From Physcousia sp015060555 (lineage in GTDB: Bacteria; Bacteroidota; Bacteroidia; Bacteroidales; Bacteroidaceae): a stretch of DNA of 64,000 nucleotides. The translations under genes and the position numbers were made by a program. This document shows, in pieces, positions 8,096 to 15,386 of the stretch (its first letter is position 1; every line of letters begins with the position of its first letter). The notes below the pieces were generated by a model. It was not told where the DNA came from and did no database searches. It saw nothing but the letters and a program-made list of their open reading frames with translations. The DNA lies in contig SUYG01000020.1 in assembly GCA_015060555.1 (NCBI GenBank), positions 57,518 through 121,517 of the forward strand, written 5' to 3'.

Positions 8096-9387
8096 ACACC
8101 CTCCTTGCCACCATAAAGATGCGAAAAACGCTCGTTCTATCGAGTCTCCTGGTTCTCGTGCTGCCCCTGCAGGCACAAGACTTGGCCAAGCGCCTTGCGG
8201 CTTCCGACCATCGTCTGGATTCAGCCGCCGTCACCACTTTGTCCCTCGAGATCGACAACATCTCCTTTTTCAAGGACAACGAATTCGACGGCGAACAAGC
8301 CAAGGGCTATTCCCTGCCTGGACTGTGGTTGCAGCCCAAACTCGTGTGGCAGCCCCTGCAGAGCGTGCGTCTCGAAGCCGGTTGCCATGCGCTGGTCTTC
8401 AATGGTGCCAACAAATACCCCTGCTATGTCTATCATGACATCGGCACATGGAAGGGCAACCAGTACCAGCGAGGCTTCCACATCCTTCCCTTCTTCCGTG
8501 CCCAGGCACAGCTGAAGAACCTCTCCTTTGTGCTGGGCGACATCTATGGTGGCGCCAACCATCGTGTGATGGAGCCCCTGATGAATCCCGAAATCAATCT
8601 CACACAAGACCCTGAGATGGGCTTCCAGCTCCTGCTCGACCTGCCACACTATCAGATGGATGCGTGGCTCAACTGGCAGAGCTACATCTTCGAGGAAGAC
8701 ACCCATCAGGAAGCCTTCACCGTAGGCCTTCACCAACGCATCTCCCTCATCCCTCATCCCTCAACCATAAACCATAAACCTTTAACCCTCAACCCTGCCC
8801 CCTCCTCCCTCACCCTCTACATCCCTATCGACATCCTCATCCAGCATCGTGGTGGCGAACAGGATGTCACCAATTTGGGCGTGCAGACCATCACCAACGG
8901 CGGCATTGGCTTTGGCCTGCAGTGGCACACAGGCCGTCGTGTGTTCCGTGCCCTCACTGCCGAGGTCGGCGCCTTAGCCTGTTGGCAGCAAAGCGGACGT
9001 CTCTGGCCCTTCGACTTCGGCGTGGCAGGCTACTGCTCTGTGGCCGCAGATTTCGCACGTGACTTCCGTGCCTTTGCAGGACTCTTCTATGCGCGCGACT
9101 TCGTATCTCTCTATGGTGCACCGTTCTACAGCACCGTTTCCATGAAACATGATGGCGCCCGTTTCAAAAGTATGCTGACCCCTCATGTCGGCGTTGAGTG
9201 GAGCCACACCTTTGCGAAGAACTACATCCTGGGTGCCAAGGTCGATGCCTATCCGCTCTATGCGGGCCAGCTGACGAAAGCCGACGGCAGCGTCCTCCCC
9301 TCCACCTTCGCCAGCAACTTCTCCTTCGGCATCTACTTCCGCTGCCATCCCCACTTCCTCCTTCTCAACTACGCAGCTAAGCGCTAG
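8092..9387 (+). CDS. Predicted outer-membrane beta-barrel protein
   Basis: 431 residues with a signal peptide; MRKTLVLSSLLVLVLPLQAQ begins at an internal Met (8119), which may be the true start. The mature protein is rich in aromatic residues and alternating polar/hydrophobic stretches ending in FSFGIYFRCHPHFLLLNY, which suggests a barrel, but I do not recognise the family. Its ATG overlaps the stop of the hybrid regulator gene (ATGA), so the two are translationally coupled, an unusual arrangement that suggests a role tied to the regulator or the neighbouring transporter. Residues about 218-241 (STINHKPLTLNP...) are encoded by the word-like repeat at 8744-8815 and look like a low-complexity insertion in a loop. 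Confidence 0.7.
   Translation: MNTLLATIKMRKTLVLSSLLVLVLPLQAQDLAKRLAASDHRLDSAAVTTLSLEIDNISFFKDNEFDGEQAKGYSLPGLWLQPKLVWQPLQSVRLEAGCHALVFNGANKYPCYVYHDIGTWKGNQYQRGFHILPFFRAQAQLKNLSFVLGDIYGGANHRVMEPLMNPEINLTQDPEMGFQLLLDLPHYQMDAWLNWQSYIFEEDTHQEAFTVGLHQRISLIPHPSTINHKPLTLNPAPSSLTLYIPIDILIQHRGGEQDVTNLGVQTITNGGIGFGLQWHTGRRVFRALTAEVGALACWQQSGRLWPFDFGVAGYCSVAADFARDFRAFAGLFYARDFVSLYGAPFYSTVSMKHDGARFKSMLTPHVGVEWSHTFAKNYILGAKVDAYPLYAGQLTKADGSVLPSTFASNFSFGIYFRCHPHFLLLNYAAKR
8744..8815. repeat. In-frame word-like degenerate repeat
   Basis: Pyrimidine-rich repeated words (CCCTCAT, CAACCATAAAC, TTTAACCCTCAACCC) interrupt the outer-membrane protein gene without breaking its frame. The base composition is unlike the flanking coding DNA. 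It resembles the stretch at 50581-50620. Confidence 0.7.
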
Positions 9388-9400
9388 CGCGACAACCGCT

Positions 9401-9537
9401 GTTTAAGGAGTTTAAGATGATTAAGGAGTTAAAAGAGTTAAGACGATACTGAAGGAGTTAAAGAGTTCAAGTAATTATTATTCGTCACTCGTCGTTGTTG
9501 GCCCCGTCATTCGTTATCTCGTTATCACGATTTCTGT
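9401..9537. repeat. Intergenic word-like degenerate repeats
   Basis: 9401-9475 is built of variants of AAGGAGTTTAAG and AAAGAGTTAAG. 9478-9530 is built of variants of ATTCGTCACTCGTC and TCGTTATCTCGTTATC. The two word families abut. No gene is visible. Confidence 0.65.
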
Positions 9538-9540
9538 CTG

Positions 9541-9571
9541 CAAAGATACGATGAAGCGCGAGAAGTACAAA
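9541..9571 (-). promoter_or_regulatory. Orphan minus-strand promoter
   Basis: On the minus strand TTTG (9568-9571), a 19-nt spacer and TATCTTTG (9541-9548) form a full consensus promoter. It points left into the word-like repeats and then antisense to the end of the gene at 8092-9387. No minus-strand gene follows within reach. Confidence 0.5.
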
Positions 9572-9623
9572 ATAAATCCATTTATTTTTCATTCCAGGCA
9601 TGCGTAATTTCGACTAGATGCTC

Positions 9624-9780
9624 ATGGTCAAAATAGTCATTAGTCAAAATAGTCAAAATGAATTTCACACTTGGAAAGTAGTCACTATATATAATAAATA
9701 ATATATATTATTTATTATATATAGTGCGGTCATTTTGGCTTTCAAAAGTGATTTTGACTAATGACTATCTTGACTAAAAT
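9624..9780. repeat. Large inverted repeat with a perfect 44-nt AT-rich palindrome
   Basis: The centre (9683-9726) is a perfect palindrome beginning CACTATATAT and ending ATATATAGTG. Outer arms at 9634-9650 and 9751-9767 are perfect 17-nt inverted copies (TAGTCATTAGTCAAAAT), and weaker GTCAAAA-like similarity extends beyond them. TAGTCAAAAT is also repeated directly within the left arm. Together they could fold into one long hairpin or cruciform. It could be a miniature mobile element, a terminator or a protein-binding site; no transposase is nearby. Confidence 0.75.
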
Positions 9781-9853
9781 GACTAAATGACCAACCCACG
9801 AAAAAAATGAAAAAAAGTTGGCCAAACATTCGAAAACCGTAATGGTGATGTCG

Positions 9854-10010
9854 TACCTTTGCAGCATCGAAAAACAACGCACCAAGCATCGAAGCGCGAT
9901 GCAGCAAGGTGTAAACGCCATCGCACCAAGGTGCATCCTACGTTCCACGTTTCTCAGTAACTCGACAATGCTAGGCGTCAGCATTCGAGAGAAAAGTGAT
10001 GTGCAGGTGA
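9854..10010 (+). ncRNA. Possible structured small RNA or leader
   Basis: A -7 element TACCTTTG (9854-9861) is followed by three potential hairpins: GCATCG/CGATGC at 9886-9902, GCAC/GTGC at 9923-9934, and CTCG-AATGCT/AGCATT-CGAG at 9961-9989. No matching -33 element and no clear terminator are visible. The 77-codon open frame across it starts upstream of the promoter and looks spurious. It could be an sRNA or a long leader of the histidine genes. Confidence 0.3.
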
Positions 10011-10051
10011 AGTTTTTTGTGGAAAAAATGCGTGAGACGCAAGATTTTTAG

Positions 10052-10059
10052 TACCTTTG
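10052..10059 (+). promoter_or_regulatory. -7 element upstream of hisH
   Basis: TACCTTTG matches TAnnTTTG and predicts an RNA start about 50 nt before the hisH ATG. I see no good -33 TTTG at the right distance, so the call rests on one element. Confidence 0.45.
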
Positions 10060-10117
10060 CGCCCGATTTCACGCACACGCCCGTGGGCACGGATACATTT
10101 AAAATCTATATTGAAGG

Positions 10118-10798
10118 ATGAAGGTCGCTATTATCAAATACAACGCAGGAAATATCTACTCTGTGGTGCACGCTCTAAAACGTCTGGGCGTGGAGCCCAT
10201 GCTGACGGACAACGCCGAAGAATTGCTGTCGGCAGACAGGGTCCTGTTTCCGGGTCAGGGTGAAGCAAGACAGGCGATGGGCTACCTGCGTGAACACCGT
10301 CTGGACGAGGTGATCCGCAACCTGAAGCAACCTGTGCTGGGCATCTGCATCGGACAGCAGCTGTTGTGCCGCCACTCCGAGGAGGGCGATGTGGATTGCA
10401 TCGGCATCTTCGACGCTGACGTGAAGCGTTTCTGCCCGGAGCGCCATGAGGACAAGGTGCCTTGCATGGGATGGAACGGACTAAGAGTTAAAAGTGAAAA
10501 GTTAAAAGTGAAAAGTGAAAAATTAATAGTCAACGAAGTTAAAAGTGAAGAATTAAGGGTCAACGAAGTTAATGAAGGGGTGAATCCGCTGTTCCAGGGG
10601 GTGAATGATGGGGACTACGTGTACTTCGTGCACAGCTACTATGTTCCCCTGTGCACTGACACCATCGCCACTGCCAACTACATCCTCCCCTACTCTGCCG
10701 CCCTGCACAAAAATAACTTTTACACCTGCCAGTTCCATCCGGAGAAGAGCGGAGCGGTGGGCGAACAGATCTTGAGGAATTTTTTGAAACTTAAATAA
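10118..10798 (+). CDS. hisH: Imidazole glycerol phosphate synthase, glutamine amidotransferase subunit
   Basis: Releases ammonia from glutamine and passes it to HisF for ring closure in histidine synthesis. The class I amidotransferase triad is present: Cys77 in GICIGQQ, His207 and Glu209 in QFHPEK; VYFVHSYY also fits. At 226 residues it is longer than the usual roughly 200, because residues about 122-154 (RVKSEKLKVKSEK...) are a lysine/glutamate-rich insertion encoded by a repeated purine-rich DNA word. It lies between MGWN and NPLFQG, normally a short loop, so the enzyme may still work. First of the four histidine genes here; hisG, hisD, hisC and hisB are not in the window. Confidence 0.95.
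   Translation: MKVAIIKYNAGNIYSVVHALKRLGVEPMLTDNAEELLSADRVLFPGQGEARQAMGYLREHRLDEVIRNLKQPVLGICIGQQLLCRHSEEGDVDCIGIFDADVKRFCPERHEDKVPCMGWNGLRVKSEKLKVKSEKLIVNEVKSEELRVNEVNEGVNPLFQGVNDGDYVYFVHSYYVPLCTDTIATANYILPYSAALHKNNFYTCQFHPEKSGAVGEQILRNFLKLK
10481..10577. repeat. In-frame word-like repeat inside hisH
   Basis: Repeated words AGTTAAAAGTGAAA, AAAGTGAAAAATTAA and GTCAACGAAGTTAA fill about 95 bp of the gene in frame. The stretch is purine-rich and AT-rich against a GC-richer gene. Confidence 0.8.
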
Positions 10799-10800
10799 CG

Positions 10801-10928
10801 AAAACATTTTTCACCACAGATTACGCGGATGACACAGATTTTTCTTTGAACAACGAATTATACAAATTATACGAATTAAATATACTCCTTAAACTCTTAA
10901 ACCCCTTAAACCCCTTAAACTCTTAAAC
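10801..10928. repeat. Mosaic of three word-like repeats between hisH and hisA
   Basis: Three different degenerate word families lie in a row: CACCACAGATTACGCGGATG with ACACAGATT (about 10812-10842), GAATTATACAAATTATACG (about 10856-10876), and CTTAAACTC/CTTAAACCC (about 10886-10925). No gene or clear promoter is seen. Confidence 0.7.
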
Positions 10929-10934
10929 AGCACG

Positions 10935-11657
10935 ATGCTCCTCATTCCTGCCATAGACATTATCGACGGTCGCTGCGTAAGGCTGACCAAGGGCGACTAC
11001 ACGCAGAAGACAGTTTATGCCGAAGACCCCGTAGAGGTGGCACATCGCATGGAAGGCCTCGGTTTCCGCAGGCTTCATGTGGTTGATCTCGACGGCGCAC
11101 GTTCCAAGCATGTCGTGAACCTCGACATCCTCCGGCGCATCACTCACGAGACGAAACTTGTGGTAGATTTCGGCGGCGGCGTGAAGACGGAGGAGGACAT
11201 GAGCAAGGTGCTGGAGGCAGGGGCACACATGGTGACCGTAGGCAGCATCGCCGTGACAGCGCCGGAGACGGTGATGCAGTGGCTGCTGACATTCGGCGCA
11301 GAACGCATCGTGCTGGGCGCTGACGTGAAGAACGGACGCATCAGCATCAACGGTTGGAAGGAGGAGAGCGCTCAGGAGCTGCTGCCTTTCCTGGACGGAT
11401 ATCTCAGCAGGGGCATCAGCCACGTGCTGTGCACGGACATCAGCAAGGATGGCATGTTGCAGGGCCCAGCTACCCCACTCTACCGGACAATCATGCAGAC
11501 ATACCCTCAATGCCAGCTCATTGCCTCGGGCGGCGTAAGCTGCATTGAGGACATCAGGGCGCTGGCCGCTGCCGGCATCCCCGCTGTGGTCTTTGGCAAG
11601 GCTATCTATGAAGGAAGAATCAATCTGCAGGACCTCATCAAGGAGTTTCCACAGTAA
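10935..11657 (+). CDS. hisA: ProFAR isomerase (HisA)
   Basis: Isomerises ProFAR to PRFAR, the substrate of HisH/HisF. It is a 240-residue TIM barrel of normal length, with the catalytic Asp8 in IPAIDIIDG, the phosphate-binding VDFGGGVKT and VTVGSIAV segments, LGADVKNGRI around the second acid, and IASGGVS near the end. It sits between hisH and hisF as expected for the pathway, but a 136-bp repeat-filled gap separates it from hisH, so its RNA may be partly independent. Confidence 0.97.
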   Translation: MLLIPAIDIIDGRCVRLTKGDYTQKTVYAEDPVEVAHRMEGLGFRRLHVVDLDGARSKHVVNLDILRRITHETKLVVDFGGGVKTEEDMSKVLEAGAHMVTVGSIAVTAPETVMQWLLTFGAERIVLGADVKNGRISINGWKEESAQELLPFLDGYLSRGISHVLCTDISKDGMLQGPATPLYRTIMQTYPQCQLIASGGVSCIEDIRALAAAGIPAVVFGKAIYEGRINLQDLIKEFPQ

Positions 11658-11669
11658 ATACCATATACA

Positions 11670-12425
11670 GTGTTAGCAAAACGCATCATACCCTGCTTGG
11701 ATGTCAAAGACGGTCAGACCGTCAAGGGCACGAATTTTGTGAACCTGCGCGAGGCGGGCGACCCCGTGGAACTGGGTAAGTTCTACAGCGAACAAGGCGC
11801 CGACGAGCTGGTGTTCCTGGACATCACGGCCTCGCATGAGGGCCGCAAGACATTCGCCGAGATGGTCTCGCGAGTGGCGGCAACAGTGAATATCCCCTTC
11901 ACCGTGGGCGGCGGCATCGGCGAACTGAAGGATGTCGATAGGCTACTGAATGCCGGCGCTGACAAGGTGAGCGTGAACAGCGCCGCCCTGCGCCGTCCGG
12001 AACTCATCGACGAAATCACCAACCACTTTGGCTCGCAGGTGTGCGTGGTGGCCATTGATGCGCACGAGGATGAGCAAGGCCAATGGACCTGCTATCTCAA
12101 CGGCGGCCGCATCCCCACAGAGCGCGGCCTCTTTGAATGGGCGCACGAGGCACAGGAACGAGGTGCAGGCGAGATCCTGTTCACCAGCATGAACCACGAC
12201 GGCGTGAAGACAGGCTTCGCCAACGAGGCACTACGCCGGCTGTCCGACAGCCTGTCGATTCCCATCATCGCCTCAGGCGGTGCAGGGGCTAAGGAGCACT
12301 TCCGCGACACCTTCCTCGAAGGCCACTCGGATGCCGCCCTCGCGGCCTCGGTGTTCCACTTCGGCGAAATAAAAATACCAGAACTAAAGAAATATTTAAA
12401 GAGCGAGGGGATAACCGTCAGATAA
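11670..12425 (+). CDS. hisF: Imidazole glycerol phosphate synthase, cyclase subunit
   Basis: Closes the imidazole ring with ammonia from HisH, giving imidazole glycerol phosphate and AICAR. 251 residues, a normal length. Catalytic Asp11 (PCLDVKDG) and Asp130 (VAIDAHED) are present, with the phosphate-binding FTVGGGIG and IASGGAG loops. Translation starts at GTG 11670, 12 bp after hisA; no ATG is available at the conserved N-terminus MLAKRIIPCLD. Confidence 0.97.
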   Translation: MLAKRIIPCLDVKDGQTVKGTNFVNLREAGDPVELGKFYSEQGADELVFLDITASHEGRKTFAEMVSRVAATVNIPFTVGGGIGELKDVDRLLNAGADKVSVNSAALRRPELIDEITNHFGSQVCVVAIDAHEDEQGQWTCYLNGGRIPTERGLFEWAHEAQERGAGEILFTSMNHDGVKTGFANEALRRLSDSLSIPIIASGGAGAKEHFRDTFLEGHSDAALAASVFHFGEIKIPELKKYLKSEGITVR

Positions 12426-12450
12426 GGCCCCCAACCAAAAAGCAAAATAT

Positions 12451-13176
12451 ATGGAAAAGAACACTAATGGTCAGAATCAAGCTGCTCTCCTCCTTGGCAG
12501 GGACGGGCAGGAGGTGATCCCTGACTTCGAAAAATGCGGTGGCCTCGTGCCTGCCATCATCCAAGATGCCGACACAAAAACGGTGCTGATGCTCGGCTAT
12601 ATGAATCAGGAAGCGTTGCAGAAAACACTCGACACCAAGAAAGTGACTTTCTGGAGCCGTAGTCGCAACTGTCTGTGGACAAAGGGAGAGACAAGCGGCA
12701 ACTACCTGCACATGGTGGACATCAAACTGGATTGCGACAACGATACGTTGCTCGTGAAGGCGCATCCCGATGGCCCCACCTGCCACACCGGCACCGACAC
12801 CTGCTGGGGCGAGAGCAATCAAAATGAAAAATTCAAAGTGAGAAGTGAAAAATCGGGATGTGAAAATTACGATAATCCCCTACTCTTCCTCTCTGACTTG
12901 CAGAACTTCATAGAGAAACGCCATGAGGAGATGCCGGAGGGAAGCTACACCACAAGTCTGTTCAAGGACGGATTGAACCGCATGGCACAGAAGGTGGGCG
13001 AAGAGGCGCTGGAGCTGGTCATCGAGGCCTGCAATGGCACTGACGAGCGCATGATCTACGAAGGATCGGACATGCTCTATCACCTCATTGTGCTGCTCAC
13101 ATCCAAAGGCCTGCGCATCGAGCAGATGGCTAAAGAGTTACAGGAAAGGCATCAGCCAGGTTGGAAGAAACACTGA
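12451..13176 (+). CDS. hisI: Bifunctional phosphoribosyl-AMP cyclohydrolase/phosphoribosyl-ATP pyrophosphatase
   Basis: HisIE fusion for the second and third steps of histidine synthesis. The cyclohydrolase half (about 25-122) carries the metal-binding cysteines of CDND (Cys95) and HPDGPTCHTGTDTCWG (Cys111, Cys118). The pyrophosphatase half (about 147-241) has EEMPEGSYTTSLF and KVGEEALELVIEA. The linker at about 124-142 (NEKFKVRSEKSGC...) is encoded by the same purine-rich words as the hisH insertion. It lies 25 bp after hisF. Confidence 0.95.
   Translation: MEKNTNGQNQAALLLGRDGQEVIPDFEKCGGLVPAIIQDADTKTVLMLGYMNQEALQKTLDTKKVTFWSRSRNCLWTKGETSGNYLHMVDIKLDCDNDTLLVKAHPDGPTCHTGTDTCWGESNQNEKFKVRSEKSGCENYDNPLLFLSDLQNFIEKRHEEMPEGSYTTSLFKDGLNRMAQKVGEEALELVIEACNGTDERMIYEGSDMLYHLIVLLTSKGLRIEQMAKELQERHQPGWKKH
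12819..12869. repeat. In-frame word-like repeat in the hisIE linker
   Basis: AAAATGAAAAATTC, AAAGTGAGAAGTGAAAAAT and GTGAAAATTAC words match those in hisH and occupy the junction between the two enzyme domains, where extra length should be tolerated. Confidence 0.7.
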
Positions 13177-13258
13177 GGGATTTAAAGATTTAAGGATTTA
13201 GAGACTGAAACTCTTGAACCATTTGAACTATTTGAACAATTGAACTTCTCTTATAAAC
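13177..13258. repeat. Word-like repeats before the FtsE-type gene
   Basis: GGATTTAAAGATTTAAGG words are followed by CTCTTGAACC, ATTTGAACTATTTGAAC and AATTGAAC words. They fill the whole gap between hisIE and the ATPase gene. Confidence 0.65.
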
Positions 13259-14002
13259 ATGATTATCGAGTATAAAGATGTTGACATCCAGCGCGATGAC
13301 AACCTCATCCTCTACAACGTGAACTTCAATGTTCAGGAAGGTGAGTTCGTCTATCTCACGGGCATCGTGGGCAGCGGCAAGACATCGTTGCTGAAGAGCA
13401 TCTACGGCGAGCTGGACATCCTGACGGGCGAAGCCGAGGTGCTTGGGCGCGACATGCGCCGCATCAAGCGAAGTCATATCCCGGCCCTGCGCAGAGAGCT
13501 GGGTATCGTGTTCCAGGATTTCCGCCTGTTACCCGACCGCAACGTACGCGAGAACCTGGACTTTGTGCTCCGTGCCACCGGATGGAAAGTGCGCGCAGAG
13601 CGTGCCGACCGCATCAGTCAGGTGCTGAATACGGTGGGGCTCGCTGACAAGCTGGAGAGTATGCCCCATGAGTTGTCGGGCGGCGAGCAACAGCGTGTGT
13701 GCATCGCACGTGCCATCCTGAACTCACCGAAGCTGATACTGGCTGACGAGGCAACGGGTAATCAGGACGAGGAGTCCGGCATCCGCACAACAAAGCTCCT
13801 GCATGAATTGTCAGAACAGGGCACGGCAGTCATCATGGCCACACACAACAATGCCCTCGTCAGCATGTTCCCCGGCAGGGTGTATGAATGCAAGGACCAC
13901 CGACTGATGGAATCCTCCGCAGAACAGCTCGCAGGCGGCAAGGCCAACGAAGATGCTGACATCCCCGTTGCCACTGTGGCGGAACAGGAGGAAGAGAATT
14001 AA
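13259..14002 (+). CDS. ftsE: FtsE-like ABC transporter ATPase
   Basis: 247 residues. Walker A is GIVGSGKTS (Lys41), the Q-loop is VFQDFRLLPDRNVRENL, the ABC signature LSGGEQQR (139-146) and Walker B LILADEATGNQD (Glu164). The FQDFRLLPDR segment and overall size fit FtsE, which with FtsX in the inner membrane controls peptidoglycan hydrolases at division. No ftsX is adjacent, so a role in another MacB/LolD-type exporter remains possible. A C-terminal acidic tail (about 220-247, ending EQEEEN) is an extension. Confidence 0.8.
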   Translation: MIIEYKDVDIQRDDNLILYNVNFNVQEGEFVYLTGIVGSGKTSLLKSIYGELDILTGEAEVLGRDMRRIKRSHIPALRRELGIVFQDFRLLPDRNVRENLDFVLRATGWKVRAERADRISQVLNTVGLADKLESMPHELSGGEQQRVCIARAILNSPKLILADEATGNQDEESGIRTTKLLHELSEQGTAVIMATHNNALVSMFPGRVYECKDHRLMESSAEQLAGGKANEDADIPVATVAEQEEEN

Positions 14003-14042
14003 TATAGTTAAGAAATCATAGAAAACATAAAATAGAAGAAGC

Positions 14043-15386
14043 ATGAAAGTCATGAAATTCGGCGGCACCAGCGTAGGCAGTGCCCAGCGCATGAAAGAGG
14101 TTTGCAAGCTCATCACGGACGACAAAGAAGCCAAAATCGTTGTTCTATCAGCCATGAGCGGCACTACCAATACCCTCGTGGAGATTGCCGACTATCTCTA
14201 CAAGAAGAACCCCGAAGGGGCTCACGATGTCATCAATCGGCTGGAGCTGAAATATATGGAGCACATCAACGAGCTCTATACCACCGATGAATGGCGCGAA
14301 AAGACCGCAGAGTTCCTGCGCAAGGAGTTCAGCTATCTGCGCTCGTTCAGCAAGACGCTGTTCACATCGTTCGAGGAGAAGGTCATCCTTGCACAGGGTG
14401 AAATCATCTCGACAAATATGGTCACCAACTACCTGCTGGAACAGGGCATCAACACCGTGCTGCTTTCGGCATTGGACATGGTACGCACCGACAAGAATGC
14501 GGAGCCGGACTTCAACTACATCCGCGAGAAGACACAGGAGCAGCTGGCGGCCAACCCCGACTACCACATCTACATCACGCAGGGCTTCATCTGCCGCAAT
14601 GCTTACGGCGAGATTGACAACCTGCTGCGTGGCGGATCGGACTATACGGCTTGTTTGCTGGGCGCTGCCATCGAAGCCGAAGAGATCCAAATTTGGACCG
14701 ACATCGACGGCATGCACAACAACGACCCACGCTTTGTGGAAGGTACGGAGCCCGTGCGACAGCTCTACTTCGAGGAGGCTGCCGAGCTGGCCTACTTCGG
14801 TGCCAAAATCCTGCACCCCACCTGCATACAGCCCGCGAAGTTCGCCGGCGTACCCGTGAGACTGCTGAACACCATGGACCCGACAGCCCCCGGCACCATC
14901 ATCAACAACCAGATGCACCGTGGAACAATCAAGGCTGTTGCGGCCAAGGACAACATCATCTGCATCGGCATCCAGAGTTCAAGAATGCTGCTGGCTCACG
15001 GTTTCCTGCGCAAGGTGTTTGAAATCTTCGAGACCTACAAGACCAGTATCGACATGATTGCCACCTCGGAGGTAGGCGTCAGCGTAACCATCGACAATCA
15101 GGCCCAGCTGAGCAATATCGTGGATGAGCTGAAGAAGTACGGCACTGTCACCGTGGATAAGGACATGTGCATCGTGTGTGTCGTTGGCGACCTCACCAGT
15201 CAGAACATCGGTTTCGAGACGCTGACGATGGATGCGCTGAAGCACATCCCCGTGAGAATGATCAGCTACGGCGGCTCGGCACACAATATCTCTTTCGTGG
15301 TTGCTCAAGCCGACAAGAAACGTACGCTGCAGGCGCTGCAACAAACTCTTTTCCAATATGACGGCCACGTTCGCCGCGATGTATGA
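14043..15386 (+). CDS. lysC: Aspartate kinase
   Basis: Phosphorylates aspartate, the first step towards lysine, threonine, methionine and diaminopimelate. The 447-residue monofunctional enzyme has KFGGTSVGSA at the N-terminus, the kinase core with RGGSDYTACLLGAAI and WTDIDGMHNNDPR, and two C-terminal ACT-type regulatory domains (about 300-447) with IATSEVGVSVTID. The ACT region implies feedback control by an end product. Its stop overlaps the start of lysA by 4 bp, so the two lysine genes are co-translated. Confidence 0.96.
   Translation: MKVMKFGGTSVGSAQRMKEVCKLITDDKEAKIVVLSAMSGTTNTLVEIADYLYKKNPEGAHDVINRLELKYMEHINELYTTDEWREKTAEFLRKEFSYLRSFSKTLFTSFEEKVILAQGEIISTNMVTNYLLEQGINTVLLSALDMVRTDKNAEPDFNYIREKTQEQLAANPDYHIYITQGFICRNAYGEIDNLLRGGSDYTACLLGAAIEAEEIQIWTDIDGMHNNDPRFVEGTEPVRQLYFEEAAELAYFGAKILHPTCIQPAKFAGVPVRLLNTMDPTAPGTIINNQMHRGTIKAVAAKDNIICIGIQSSRMLLAHGFLRKVFEIFETYKTSIDMIATSEVGVSVTIDNQAQLSNIVDELKKYGTVTVDKDMCIVCVVGDLTSQNIGFETLTMDALKHIPVRMISYGGSAHNISFVVAQADKKRTLQALQQTLFQYDGHVRRDV

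Noticed and set aside
9818..10051. 77-codon frame before hisH
   Set aside because: It begins upstream of the -7 element at 9854 and crosses hairpins; its sequence shows no protein-like pattern.
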